Assembly: GCF_024436035.1 (NCBI RefSeq)
Contig: NZ_JANFNG010000013.1
Coordinates: forward strand, 62,001-126,000
Length of the DNA stretch: 64,000 nt
Direction of reading: 5' to 3'
From: Streptomyces humicola
GTDB taxonomy: Bacteria; Actinomycetota; Actinomycetes; Streptomycetales; Streptomycetaceae
The notes beneath the pieces were generated by a model. It saw nothing but the letters and a program-made list of their open reading frames with translations. It had not been told where the DNA came from and searched no databases. How positions within the stretch are numbered: position 1 is the first letter of the stretch; every line of letters starts with the position of its first letter. The position numbers and the translations under genes are program-made. Positions 52,092 through 60,787 of the stretch are shown here, piece after piece.

Positions 52092-53030
52092 TCAGGAGAC
52101 GACATCCTTGGTCCGGAATCCGCGGTACGCCAGGGCGAGGAAGACAACGGCGTACGAGAGCGAGATCGAGACGCCCTTGGCCATGCCGGCCCATTCCGCG
52201 GTGGGTTGGAGGACATCGATCCACGCATACAGTCCGTGGGTCGGCAGGATCTCGCGGATCCCTCCCAACGCGGTGATCTGGTCAAGGATGTTCGACAGGA
52301 TCACCAGCCCGACCGCTCCGCCGACCGCACCGAGTGGTGCGTCGGTGACCGTCGACAGCCAGAGCCCCAGCCCTGCCACCGCCCATTGGCTGACGAAGAC
52401 GTAGAGCGCGATGATTGCGAAGTCCTGAGCCGCACTCGCCGCGGGCAGCGTGCCGCCGGTCGGCACCTGCAGGTCTCCCCACCCGTAGGCGACCGTGCCG
52501 ACTCCCAGGGCCACGGCGGGCAACACCAGCACGGCCACCGCGCTGAAAGCGAAGGCGACCAGGGCCTTGCTGGTCAACAACCGCGCCCGCGGGACGGGCG
52601 CGGCGAGCAGGTACCGCAGCGAGGACCAGCCCGCCTCGGAGGCCACCGTGTCGCCGAAGAACAGCGCCACGGGCAGGGTGAGCAGGAAGCCGCAGGAGAC
52701 GAAGAGGACAGCGAATGCGAAGTTGAGCCCGGAGAAGGTCGCCGTATCGATCATCGACGGTACGTTTTCCCGGCCGCGCGGCGTCCCGCCGATCGCGAAC
52801 GCCGCCCAGATGATCAACGGCAGGAGGGTCACCACAGCGAATGTGATCAGCGTTCTGCGGCGCCGCAGTTGCCGCTCCGCCTCCACCCGAAGCGGCAACG
52901 TGCCGTGCGGTCGGTAGCCGGGTGCCGCACCGGAGCCACGCACCGGTGCGGACGGCGCGGACGGAGCGGACGGGCCGGGGAAGCCGGTCTCTTCCGTCGG
53001 CCCGGGGGTGCCTGTGGTGTCGGTGGTCAT
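52092..53030 (-). CDS. ABC-2 type transporter permease
   Basis: The 312-residue protein has a polar Pro-rich N-terminus of about 60 residues and then six hydrophobic segments, with a conserved EAGWSSLRYLLAAPVPR loop typical of ABC-2 permeases. It starts 4 bp inside the end of the hydrolase-ATPase gene (ATGA), so it pairs with that ATPase. Substrate unknown. Confidence 0.85.
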   Translation of the reverse strand: MTTDTTGTPGPTEETGFPGPSAPSAPSAPVRGSGAAPGYRPHGTLPLRVEAERQLRRRRTLITFAVVTLLPLIIWAAFAIGGTPRGRENVPSMIDTATFSGLNFAFAVLFVSCGFLLTLPVALFFGDTVASEAGWSSLRYLLAAPVPRARLLTSKALVAFAFSAVAVLVLPAVALGVGTVAYGWGDLQVPTGGTLPAASAAQDFAIIALYVFVSQWAVAGLGLWLSTVTDAPLGAVGGAVGLVILSNILDQITALGGIREILPTHGLYAWIDVLQPTAEWAGMAKGVSISLSYAVVFLALAYRGFRTKDVVS

Positions 53031-55954
53031 GCCGGGCCTCCGATCAGGGTCAAGAACGCTTCCTCGAGCCGTCGGTGCGGGCCGAACCGCTCCACCGGCA
53101 CGTCGAGGCGCAGCAGTTCTGCAAGGAGATCCGGCACGCCCAGCCCGTCGAGCCGCACGAGCAGCCCGTCGGCGGCAGGAGATGCCGCCGCGATGCCGGG
53201 GTGTGCGGACAGCCGGGCAGCGGCGTCCTCGAGTGCGGCGTCGGAGATGCGCGTGACGCCGACGAACAGGGTGTCCCCGCTGCCGACGATCTCGTCGACC
53301 GGCCCAGCCGCGATGAGCTGCCCCTTGTCCATCACCACCAGGTGGGTGCAGCTCTGTTCGACCTCTGAGAGCAGATGGCTTGAGACGATCACCGTCCGGC
53401 CGGTCGCGGCGTACCGCGCGACCACCGTGCGCATCTCGCGGATCTGCGGCGGATCGAGCCCGTTGGTCGGTTCGTCGAGGATCAGAAGATCGGGCAGACC
53501 GAGCATGGCCTGGGCGATCGCCAGGCGCTGCCGCATGCCCTGGGAGTACGTGCGCACGGCGCGGTCCAGGGCCTCGCCCAGCCCCGCGATCTCCAAGGCC
53601 TCGGCGACGTGGGCGTCCTGCGCCGGGCGGCCGGTGGCCCGCCAGTACAGGTCGAGGTTGGCGCGTCCGGTGAGGTGCGGCAGGAAGCCCGGCCCCTCGA
53701 CGAACGCGCCCACCCGCGACAGCACGGGCGCGCCCGCTGCGACCGGCTGCCCGAAGATCCGGATCTCACCCTCGTCGGGGCGGATGAGTCCCATGAGCAT
53801 CCGCATGGTGGTCGTCTTGCCCGCGCCATTGGGACCGAGCAGCCCCAGTACCCGTCCCGGCCCGACGTGGAAGGAGAGATCCCGCACCGCGTACCGGTCG
53901 GCGGAGCCGTGGTAGCGCTTGGACACCCCGATGATCTCCAACGGCAGCGGGGACGGAGCGGCCGCAGAACCGGCCTCAGAACCGGCCGGAGGCCCGATCG
54001 GCGATCCGGCCGCAGATCCGGGGCCGGACGTTCCGGGATCCGCAGATCTGGGATCCGGGGATGCGGCGGCCGCCAGTCCGGCCGTTGACCGGTGACGGCT
54101 CGTTCGCTCCGCCGTGCGCTTGCGCCCGGCAAACAGCAGCAGCGTGGCCGCGGCGAGCGCCGCGACGGGCAGCGCCCAGGTCCAGGCGGGAATGTCCGCC
54201 TGCGCCGTGGTGAGTGCGGGCACCAGGGGAACGGCCAGCCCGCTGCCGGCACCGGCCCCGCCCGCCAGCGACAGCCGGTACGTGGCAGGCGCGGTGGGGG
54301 AGGAGTACGAAAGATCGGTGCTGGCGAGAACCAGCCGCATCCGATGCCCTGCCGCGAACGCGTGGTCGATCGCGGGCAGGGTGACCGTCACCGTCCGGCC
54401 GCCGCCGCCCGCGCCGGTGACCCGCAACGGTGCGACCAGCTGGTGCGGAAGCGTCTCGCTGCCGTTCGGTCCGACGTCGTACACCTTGGCGAAGAGCACC
54501 GCTTCACCGTCCGGGGCATCCGAACCCACGGTGACCCGCACCTGCGGCGCCCCCGTCACCGTCACGGCGGACGTCAGCGGAGCCGAGTCGAAGACGGCGT
54601 GCTGCCCGGGAAAATCCAGCGAAAGGCCCGGCGTCAACCCCTGCCCCAGGCTGGACAGCTGGGAGAGCGCGCCGATGCCGGGAACCGACGAGATCGCAGG
54701 CGGCGAACCGCCCGCGGGATTGGACACCGTCTGCGGCCGCCCGTACAGCGGGATCCTGCGCTCGTCGGTGCCGAGCAGCCCCGGGTAGCGGCCGTCGGAG
54801 GCGCCGTGCTCCACCGGCTGCCCGGTGGTGGTGTCCACTCCTCCCGAACGCGTCACCCTGAACGCCGGGCCGGTGTTCGTCCGTTCGCCCTTGAGATACC
54901 GGTCGAACCATGCCTGGACCCGCGCCTGGACGCGCGCGTCTTCCTGATCCCCGCCGTCGTGGCCGCCCGAGCTCCAGTCCACCGACACCGGCGCACCGTT
55001 GGCGGCGATCGTACGCGCCATCGCATCGCCCTGGTCGAGCGGGAAGAGCGAGTCGTTCTGTCCCTGCACGATCAGCGTCGGGACCTTGATCCGGTTGCCG
55101 ACCGACGAGGGGCTGGACTCCTCGAGCAACTTGACGGTCTCGGGATCCGCACGCCCCGAGACGGCGGCCCGTTCGTACACGGCGCACAATTCGGCGGTGA
55201 ACCGGCAGCCGCCTGTGCTCCCCGTGCTCCCTGTGCTCCCCGCGCTCCCCGCGGATCCGGGCGCCGGGCTCGTCCCGGTCGATCCGGTGGTGAAGAAGAT
55301 CCCGGCCCACAGCTTCTTGAAGACCCCCGACCCGGCCGGCTGCCCCTGCGCATGCTGCGGGAAGAGCGCGTCGACCAGGTCCCACCACGTGATCTGCGGT
55401 GCGATCGCGTCGACCCGCTTGTCGTACGCAGCGGCGAGCAGCGCGATCGCCCCGCCGTACGAGGCACCTGCGATACCGACCCGCGGATCGTCGGGCCCGT
55501 CGAGTTGCACCTCCGGCCGGTGCCCCAGCCAATCGATCAGCCGCCGCACGTCGGCGACCTCGCGGTCGGGCGAGTCGAGTCCGATCTGCCCGGTCGACCT
55601 GCCGAACCCCCGCGCCGACCAGGTGAGCACGGCATAGCCGTCACGCGCCAGCGCCTCCGCTTCCCCCGTCATGTCGTCCTTGCTGCCCCCGAAACCGTGC
55701 GCCAGCATCACCGCGGGCCGCCGCCCCGGCGGACCCGAGGTGAAAAACGACGTGTCAATGCGGACGTCCTGGCCGCTCCCCGGCGTCTCCGGCATGGAGA
55801 ACACGTGGTTCTCTCGGTGCACGGTGGCTGGGCCGTCGGCGATCGCCAGCGACGTCGCACCGCCCCCAGCGAGCACGACGAGCGCGGCCGCGCCCGCCGC
55901 GAGCCGTCGTCTCGTACGCCAGAACCGGAGCGTGCGGCGGGCGGCCAGGTGCAT
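53027..55954 (-). CDS. Fusion of extracellular alpha/beta hydrolase (Xaa-Pro peptidase S15 type) with ABC transporter ATPase
   Basis: The 975-residue protein has an N-terminal membrane helix (RRLAAGAAALVVLAGGGATS), an alpha/beta hydrolase (MLAHGFGGSKDD, nucleophile GIAGASYGG, Asp in VQGQNDSLF, His in SSGGHDGG), a beta-sandwich C-terminal S15-type domain, a second helix (WTWALPVAALAAATLLLFAG) and a complete ABC ATPase (Walker A GPNGAGKTTT, signature YSQGMRQRLAIAQA, Walker B LLILDEPTNGLD). Two helices would put the hydrolase outside and the ATPase inside. ATG 55954 follows GAGGACCATCGC. Confidence 0.88.
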   Translation of the reverse strand: MHLAARRTLRFWRTRRRLAAGAAALVVLAGGGATSLAIADGPATVHRENHVFSMPETPGSGQDVRIDTSFFTSGPPGRRPAVMLAHGFGGSKDDMTGEAEALARDGYAVLTWSARGFGRSTGQIGLDSPDREVADVRRLIDWLGHRPEVQLDGPDDPRVGIAGASYGGAIALLAAAYDKRVDAIAPQITWWDLVDALFPQHAQGQPAGSGVFKKLWAGIFFTTGSTGTSPAPGSAGSAGSTGSTGSTGGCRFTAELCAVYERAAVSGRADPETVKLLEESSPSSVGNRIKVPTLIVQGQNDSLFPLDQGDAMARTIAANGAPVSVDWSSGGHDGGDQEDARVQARVQAWFDRYLKGERTNTGPAFRVTRSGGVDTTTGQPVEHGASDGRYPGLLGTDERRIPLYGRPQTVSNPAGGSPPAISSVPGIGALSQLSSLGQGLTPGLSLDFPGQHAVFDSAPLTSAVTVTGAPQVRVTVGSDAPDGEAVLFAKVYDVGPNGSETLPHQLVAPLRVTGAGGGGRTVTVTLPAIDHAFAAGHRMRLVLASTDLSYSSPTAPATYRLSLAGGAGAGSGLAVPLVPALTTAQADIPAWTWALPVAALAAATLLLFAGRKRTAERTSRHRSTAGLAAAASPDPRSADPGTSGPGSAAGSPIGPPAGSEAGSAAAPSPLPLEIIGVSKRYHGSADRYAVRDLSFHVGPGRVLGLLGPNGAGKTTTMRMLMGLIRPDEGEIRIFGQPVAAGAPVLSRVGAFVEGPGFLPHLTGRANLDLYWRATGRPAQDAHVAEALEIAGLGEALDRAVRTYSQGMRQRLAIAQAMLGLPDLLILDEPTNGLDPPQIREMRTVVARYAATGRTVIVSSHLLSEVEQSCTHLVVMDKGQLIAAGPVDEIVGSGDTLFVGVTRISDAALEDAAARLSAHPGIAAASPAADGLLVRLDGLGVPDLLAELLRLDVPVERFGPHRRLEEAFLTLIGGPA

Positions 55955-56092
55955 GCGATGGTCCTCGGGTCCGTAGGACGGTTGAAGGATGAAGCGCACC
56001 TAGTCTGCCTCGCGGTGATCCCACCACGGTCGGCCGGGGGAGCCATGCGGGCCGACGCATGCCCGGTAACCCGGCCGCATTACTCTCGGGTT

Positions 56093-56596
56093 GTGAGCGG
56101 CGGAAGCGATGCAAACGACGGGAACCTCGACAGCCGGGAATCGGGCCAGTCGCAGTTCGAGCGGGGCACGGACGGACCGAAGGTGATCGTCGCCGGCGTG
56201 GACGACTCCGATTCGTCGTGGCGGGCCGTGGCCTACGCCGCAGGGCTCGCCCGGCGCCAGGGGGCACTGCTCGCCATGGTCTACGTGCAGCCGCTGGGCG
56301 CGGTGACCGCCCCGGGTGTCGCCGTGTCGATGGCCGAGACGACGTCGGAGATAGCCGAGGAGATCATCGGGCAGGTGCGCGAGAGTGTGAAGCGCCTGGG
56401 CGACGACTTCAAGCTGCGCTGGGAGTTCCACACCTTCCCCGGCGACCCGTTCACCGGGCTCGCCAAGGCGGCCGACGACCTGCGGGCCGATGCCGTGGTG
56501 GTCGGTGCGTCGGAGCGCGCGGGGCACCGCATCGTCGGCTCGCTCGCCGTCCGCCTGGTCAAGGCCGCCAGGTGGCCGGTCACCGTCGTCCCCTGA
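56093..56596 (+). CDS. Universal stress protein (UspA family)
   Basis: The 167-residue protein has the UspA fold: KVIVAGVDDSDSSWRAVAYA at the start, a VVGASERAGHRIVGS loop that fits the ATP-binding G-2x-G-9x-GS pattern loosely, and RWPVTVVP at the end. The first 28 residues are a polar extension. GTG 56093 has only a weak upstream box. It is divergent from the hydrolase-ATPase gene and 1 bp from the end of the transketolase subunit gene, convergent with it. Confidence 0.85.
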   Translation: MSGGSDANDGNLDSRESGQSQFERGTDGPKVIVAGVDDSDSSWRAVAYAAGLARRQGALLAMVYVQPLGAVTAPGVAVSMAETTSEIAEEIIGQVRESVKRLGDDFKLRWEFHTFPGDPFTGLAKAADDLRADAVVVGASERAGHRIVGSLAVRLVKAARWPVTVVP

Positions 56597-57496
56597 TCAG
56601 CGAAGGAAGGCGCTGATCCGCCCCCGCAGTCCGTTGGCGTCGAGCCCGTGCGCCGCCACGTGCTCCGCCCATGTCCCGTACCGGCGCAGCTCCTCACGCG
56701 CCGTCCCGATCCCCAGCACCCGGTGCTCCAGGTCGACCAGCGCCTCGTCGACGAACGGCGCCGACGTGCCGGCGAGGTAGGGCTCGACGAGCACGACGTC
56801 GGCCGTGCCCGAACGGCCGACCGCCGCACGCAGCCCCTCACCGTCGAAGGGCCGCACTGTCGTCGCGTACAGCACGGTCACCTCCAGACCCTCCGTCGCC
56901 TCCCGCGCGGCGTCCAGCATCGGCCCGACCGCCAGCACCACCCCGGCCCGGCCCTCCCGCACGACCTGGAAGCTCCCGGGCGTGACGGGCAACGGCTCAC
57001 GGTTCGCGTGCTCGCTGAGGCGTACGTACACCCGCCGGTCCCCGTCGGCGGCCGCGTGCCGCAGCAGCGCCTCCGCCTCGTCCGGGTGCCCAGGCACGTG
57101 CACCGTCCACCCCTCCAGGGTGTCGAGCAGCGCCACATCGCCCGGTGCCTGGTGCGTGCGGCCGCCCGCCGCGATGTCGTACGAGCCGCCCGCGCTCACC
57201 AGCACCGCCCCGACGCCCTGGTGCCCCAGGTCCAGCTTCACCTGCTCGAACGGCCGCTCGACCAGAAAGCTCGCGAAGGTGTGGACGATGGGCCGCATCC
57301 CGGCCAGCGCCAGTCCGCCGGCGGCGCTGACCAGCAACTGCTCGCGGATGCCGACGTCGATCACACGGTCGGGATGGGCCTTTGCCGCTTCCCGGAAGCG
57401 GTCGCTGGAGATGACCGCGAGGACCACGGCGAGCCGGGGGTCCTCGTCCAGCAGGCGCGAGGCGACGGCGGTGAAGCGTTCACGCATGGTGTCCAT
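56597..57496 (-). CDS. Transketolase, C-terminal subunit
   Basis: The 299-residue protein holds the pyrimidine-binding and C-terminal transketolase domains: VIDVGIREQLLVSAAGGLALAG with the catalytic Glu, then PIVHTFASFL and a C-terminal Rossmann-like domain. It works with the N-terminal subunit encoded just upstream in the same transcript, 21 bp away. The pair moves two-carbon units between sugar phosphates using thiamine diphosphate. Confidence 0.88.
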   Translation of the reverse strand: MDTMRERFTAVASRLLDEDPRLAVVLAVISSDRFREAAKAHPDRVIDVGIREQLLVSAAGGLALAGMRPIVHTFASFLVERPFEQVKLDLGHQGVGAVLVSAGGSYDIAAGGRTHQAPGDVALLDTLEGWTVHVPGHPDEAEALLRHAAADGDRRVYVRLSEHANREPLPVTPGSFQVVREGRAGVVLAVGPMLDAAREATEGLEVTVLYATTVRPFDGEGLRAAVGRSGTADVVLVEPYLAGTSAPFVDEALVDLEHRVLGIGTAREELRRYGTWAEHVAAHGLDANGLRGRISAFLR

Positions 57497-57517
57497 GGGC
57501 TGATCTCTCCTCAGATG

Positions 57518-58216
57518 TCAGACGTACTTGGGCTCGACACGGGCGATCACGGCATGCGGCCGGCCGGGGTGCGGCGCGGTGAACGCCTGGTACAACGCCT
57601 GGTGGTCGCGGCCGTCCACCGTCACTGCCGACCACCCCTCGGCGGCGAAGCGGGAGGCGAGCCCGCCGCGCCAGCCGTAGGTCGCCGACGCGTTGTCCAC
57701 CGCCACGACGTGCAGCCCCTCCAGCCCGACCGCGCCCGCGAAGGCGACCGCCTCGTGATTGCTGCCCTCATCCATCTCCGCGTCGCCGACCAGCACCCAG
57801 GTACGGGCCTGGTCACGCCCCTGCGCCCGCAGGCCTAACGCCGTCCCGACGGCGATCGGCAGACCGTGCCCGAGCGAACCCGAGCCGATCTCCGCGCCGG
57901 GCACGAGGGTGCGGTCCGGGTGATGCCCGAGCGGCGAATCGAACGCCGCGAAGTGATACAGCCACTCCTCGGGGATGAACCCCTTGGCGGCCAGCACCGC
58001 GTAGTACGCCATCGGCCCGTGTCCCTTGGAGAGCAGGAAACGGTCGCGGCAGGGGTCGTCGGCGGTGTCCGGCGCCACCCGGAGCACCCGGTCGTAGAGC
58101 ACCCACAGCACATCGAGGGTGGAGGTTGCGGCCGGCCCGTGCTTCTCGTCGCCACTCATGAGCGACATCAGGCGCTCCAGGCCCGCGTAGTCGTAGAAAG
58201 TCCTGGTCGAAGTCAT
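57518..58216 (-). CDS. Transketolase, N-terminal (thiamine diphosphate-binding) subunit
   Basis: The 232-residue protein has FLLSKGHGPMAYYAVLAAKG, GSLGHGLPIAVGTALG and the thiamine diphosphate motif GDAEMDEGSNHEA. Split transketolases of this size occur in actinobacteria, often as secondary copies. ATG 58216 has no ribosome binding site but falls at the predicted transcription start, so the mRNA is probably leaderless. Divergent from soxR, with a SoxR-like box in its promoter. Confidence 0.88.
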   Translation of the reverse strand: MTSTRTFYDYAGLERLMSLMSGDEKHGPAATSTLDVLWVLYDRVLRVAPDTADDPCRDRFLLSKGHGPMAYYAVLAAKGFIPEEWLYHFAAFDSPLGHHPDRTLVPGAEIGSGSLGHGLPIAVGTALGLRAQGRDQARTWVLVGDAEMDEGSNHEAVAFAGAVGLEGLHVVAVDNASATYGWRGGLASRFAAEGWSAVTVDGRDHQALYQAFTAPHPGRPHAVIARVEPKYV

Positions 58217-58222
58217 GGGAAG

Positions 58223-58253
58223 AGCCTGCAACTTCAAGTCCGCTTGAGGTCAA
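58223..58253 (-). promoter_or_regulatory. MerR-type promoter with SoxR box ahead of the transketolase genes
   Basis: On the minus strand TTGACC (58253-58248) and CAGGCT (58228-58223) are separated by 19 bp, the long spacer that MerR-family activators need. Within it CTTCAAGTCCGCTTGAGG (58232-58249, plus strand) is close to the SoxR consensus CCTCAAGTTAACTTGAGG. The start of transcription falls on the ATG of the transketolase N-subunit. The site also lies 20 bp before soxR and may allow self-control. Confidence 0.75.
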
Positions 58254-58269
58254 GGGCTATCCTCACCGC

Positions 58270-58734
58270 ATGTCTCCGCACGCGCGCGACCGCCTCACCA
58301 TCGGCGAACTGGCCACCCGCAGCGGACTCGCTCCCTCCGCCCTGCGGTACTACGAGGAGCTCGGCCTCATCCACGCCGAACGCACCGCTGGCGGCCAGCG
58401 CCGCTACCCGCGCGCGACCCTTCGCCGCGTCGCCTTCATCCGCGCCGCCCAGCAGGTCGGCCTCTCCTTGGAGGAGGCCCGAGCCGCCCTGTCCGAGCTG
58501 CCCGCGGAGCGCACCCCCAACGCCACCGAATGGGCCCGCGTGGCCCGCTCCTGGCAGCACCGCATCGACCAGCAGATCGCCGACCTGGAACGTCTCCGCG
58601 CCCGCCTCACCGGCTGCATCGGCTGCGGCTGTCTGTCACTGACCAAGTGCCGTCTGTACAACCCGGAGGATGCAGCCGCATCCCACGGCACGGGCGCCCG
58701 CTACCTCCTCGGCGACGCGCTGCCCGATGTGTAG
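58270..58734 (+). CDS. soxR: Redox-sensing transcriptional activator SoxR
   Basis: The 154-residue MerR-family protein has the N-terminal winged helix (TIGELATRSGLAPSALRYYEE), a dimerisation helix and the 2Fe-2S ligand pattern CIGCGCLSLTKC. It responds to redox-cycling compounds such as actinorhodin-like pigments in Streptomyces. ATG 58270 lies 36 bp from the divergent promoter. Its only evident local target is the transketolase pair. Confidence 0.93.
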   Translation: MSPHARDRLTIGELATRSGLAPSALRYYEELGLIHAERTAGGQRRYPRATLRRVAFIRAAQQVGLSLEEARAALSELPAERTPNATEWARVARSWQHRIDQQIADLERLRARLTGCIGCGCLSLTKCRLYNPEDAAASHGTGARYLLGDALPDV

Positions 58735-58845
58735 CCATCCGCGCACGCTGCGTGCCCACCTGTGGGGTGTCGGCGGGCACCCGGGGGAATGCGGTATTGT
58801 TCTCGTGCGCGCTCAGCCGGGCCCAGGCCCGGCTGCAACGGGCAT

Positions 58846-58919
<74 letters not shown>

Positions 58920-58924
58920 CGCAG

Positions 58925-58963
58925 GTCAGAAGCCCTCTGGGATCACCCCAGGGGGCTTCTGAC
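58925..58963 (+). terminator. Hairpin after tRNA-Pro
   Basis: Arms GTCAGAAGCCC (58925-58935) and GGGCTTCTGAC (58953-58963) pair over 11 bp, with a further CTGGG/CCCAG stem inside. It probably ends the tRNA transcript. A closely related hairpin stands downstream of the integrase at 60722-60760. Confidence 0.8.
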
Positions 58964-59330
58964 ATCAGCGGCTGACATCAGTGTGCGGCATTGGGCCTCG
59001 TTGCGTCACCCTGAGCGGTCCCTGTGTGACACCTCAGAGATCAAGGTTCTAGTGAGGGTATGTCCTACTGGCCAGGTGGCTAGCTCCACGCGCCGTGGGC
59101 GGCTCAACCCTCACCGGGCACATGCCCCCTGTTTCCGCTCCGCCTCGGCCGTTGGCCCGCCACGGTTAGTCATGCCTGCCTGCGCTCAAAGGCTTCTGGC
59201 AGCCGCAGGTGGAGCCACGGCGGGTTGACCAGGAGTGTCGGCCTCGGCCGCGAACTAGCGTCATAGTCATCTATCTTCTCTCGCCCCATGACAGCCCCAG
59301 CCGGTGTCTGCGTGCGGCGAAGGGTCTCGA
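58964..59330. other. Gap inside the element before the cargo gene
   Basis: About 370 bp of somewhat lower GC without a supported gene. An open frame at 58983-59228 has no ribosome binding site and no recognisable domain. The left junction of the element should be at or just before this stretch. Confidence 0.5.
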
Positions 59331-60596
59331 TCACTGTCTCTGTGGCAACGCCCTGTTCAATGCATCGTTAACCTTCTTGGCTACTTCTTCGGGTGCGGAT
59401 ATCAAGCTCAGTGCCGCCATAACGAGTAGCGTGATCCTCAAATTTCCTGCGAGCACGCCTTGGCTTGTAACCCCGGGGATCATAGGTAGAAAGAATCCAG
59501 CTCCTGCAAGTATGGTGCCGGGGAATATCCGCTTGGCTGCGTCCTTCAGTGAATCTTTCCAAGTTCGCTCTGAGTCGCCTGCGTCTAGCGGAAGGTTTTC
59601 CAACAGCGACTCTCGATCGCCTAGAGCGAGGAAGGCAAGTCCTTTGAGCAGGTCTTGAAGGATAGCATCCTTCCCTCCAGCGGATCGGGTCAGGATCCTC
59701 TCGTAACCCCATATATGTCGAGCCACCGTAAGCGCTTCGCGCTTATACTCCTCGCGACAGGAAGACTCCGCGTCGAATAGCCACTCCATTTGCAGTTCAG
59801 TCCGAGCGAGATGGCCGAGGAGGTCAATAGCACCACAAGCCTGCTTCATGGATTTGCGACTTGGCCACCCCTGGTCCGCTCTCTCGATCTCGCGCACTGC
59901 CTGAGCCCATGCGTAGATGAGCAAATCGTAAGGCCCTGCTCCGTTGAGCCTTCCCGTCTGTCGCAGCACGTAGCGGGCCATGTGCTGAAGGGGGATCCCG
60001 AGGCATACGAAAAGACAAACGAGAAGTATGGCCGCGGCGGCTATGCCGCGCAAAGAGCTGCGAGAATATGCGGCAACCGGAATCCAGGCAAACCTGGCTG
60101 CGTAGGATTGCAGGGCCCTGGTGTCGTACCAGAGAGACCAACCCGCAACTATGGGTGCTACCGACATGAAAAACAGAAAAGTGGTCTCAATGTAAAGGGG
60201 TAGCCGCTCCAAAACCCTCCCTGCAATGGCTACAATGGCCAGATAAGCCAACCATGAGATGATTCCGATAGGGAAAGCCCATCCGAGCCAAACGCATAGC
60301 GCGATTACGGCCAAGGTGAAGGCTGCAAGGATGGACCAACATAGCCGTTCTGTCCAAATTCCGGCAGCTTGCCCCGTCGCAACCTGACGGGCCATGGCCC
60401 GCCGGACGGCCCTCCGTAGCTGTAGCTGTTCAGTCGGTTCTCTACCCGGGAATACGAACGAGTCAGGATCAAGACGTCGAACTTCTCGCCGTATCTCGTG
60501 CGCTATCCGCTGCCGGACATCCCTGTATTTGGCCGTTTCATCTGACTCCCCCGACGGCCTCCACTCCAACGTGTAGGTCCAGAGCTTGAACTCCAC
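59331..60596 (-). CDS. Membrane protein of unknown function, element cargo
   Basis: The 421-residue protein has a charged N-terminal region of about 80 residues (RIAHEIRREVRRLDPDSF), about five hydrophobic segments, a soluble stretch with charged helices (REIERADQGWPSRKSMKQAC) and a hydrophobic hairpin near the end (IFPGTILAGAGFFLPMIP). Base composition is clearly less GC-rich than its neighbours, which suggests transfer. GTG 60596 follows GAAGGGGGAGGG. I do not recognise a family. Its place between the integrase and tRNA end is where such elements carry accessory genes, sometimes defence genes. Confidence 0.75.
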   Translation of the reverse strand: MEFKLWTYTLEWRPSGESDETAKYRDVRQRIAHEIRREVRRLDPDSFVFPGREPTEQLQLRRAVRRAMARQVATGQAAGIWTERLCWSILAAFTLAVIALCVWLGWAFPIGIISWLAYLAIVAIAGRVLERLPLYIETTFLFFMSVAPIVAGWSLWYDTRALQSYAARFAWIPVAAYSRSSLRGIAAAAILLVCLFVCLGIPLQHMARYVLRQTGRLNGAGPYDLLIYAWAQAVREIERADQGWPSRKSMKQACGAIDLLGHLARTELQMEWLFDAESSCREEYKREALTVARHIWGYERILTRSAGGKDAILQDLLKGLAFLALGDRESLLENLPLDAGDSERTWKDSLKDAAKRIFPGTILAGAGFFLPMIPGVTSQGVLAGNLRITLLVMAALSLISAPEEVAKKVNDALNRALPQRQ

Positions 60597-60721
60597 CCCT
60601 CCCCCTTCGGGCGATGGCCGACTGGTGCTTGATGCTACGTCAGTCTTCCGGGCTGAGCGCGCTCCAACTTGCAAGCTGCCTGTTCCCTTGCCAGTGCGCC
60701 GGGCTTTCGTTAGCGACGAGG

Positions 60722-60760
60722 GCCAGAAGCCCTCCGGGAAGATCTCGGAGGGCTTCTGGC
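60722..60760 (-). terminator. Integrase terminator hairpin, similar to the tRNA-Pro hairpin
   Basis: Arms GCCAGAAGCCCTCCG (60722-60736) and CGGAGGGCTTCTGGC (60746-60760) pair over 15 bp with a 9-nt loop. It lies 28 bp downstream of the integrase stop. It shares CAGAAGCCCTC and GGGCTTCTG with the hairpin at 58925-58963, so the two hairpins flank the cargo gene. Confidence 0.85.
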
Positions 60761-60787
60761 AACGGTGGTTGAGTGTCAACGGGCCTC

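Noticed and set aside
53027-55954. Hydrolase and ATPase as two separate genes
   Set aside because: The frame is continuous, with no internal stop, and the linker between them holds no start with a ribosome binding site that I could find.
58983-59228. 81-codon open frame after the tRNA-Pro hairpin
   Set aside because: No ribosome binding site, no recognisable domain, atypical composition. Treated as non-coding.
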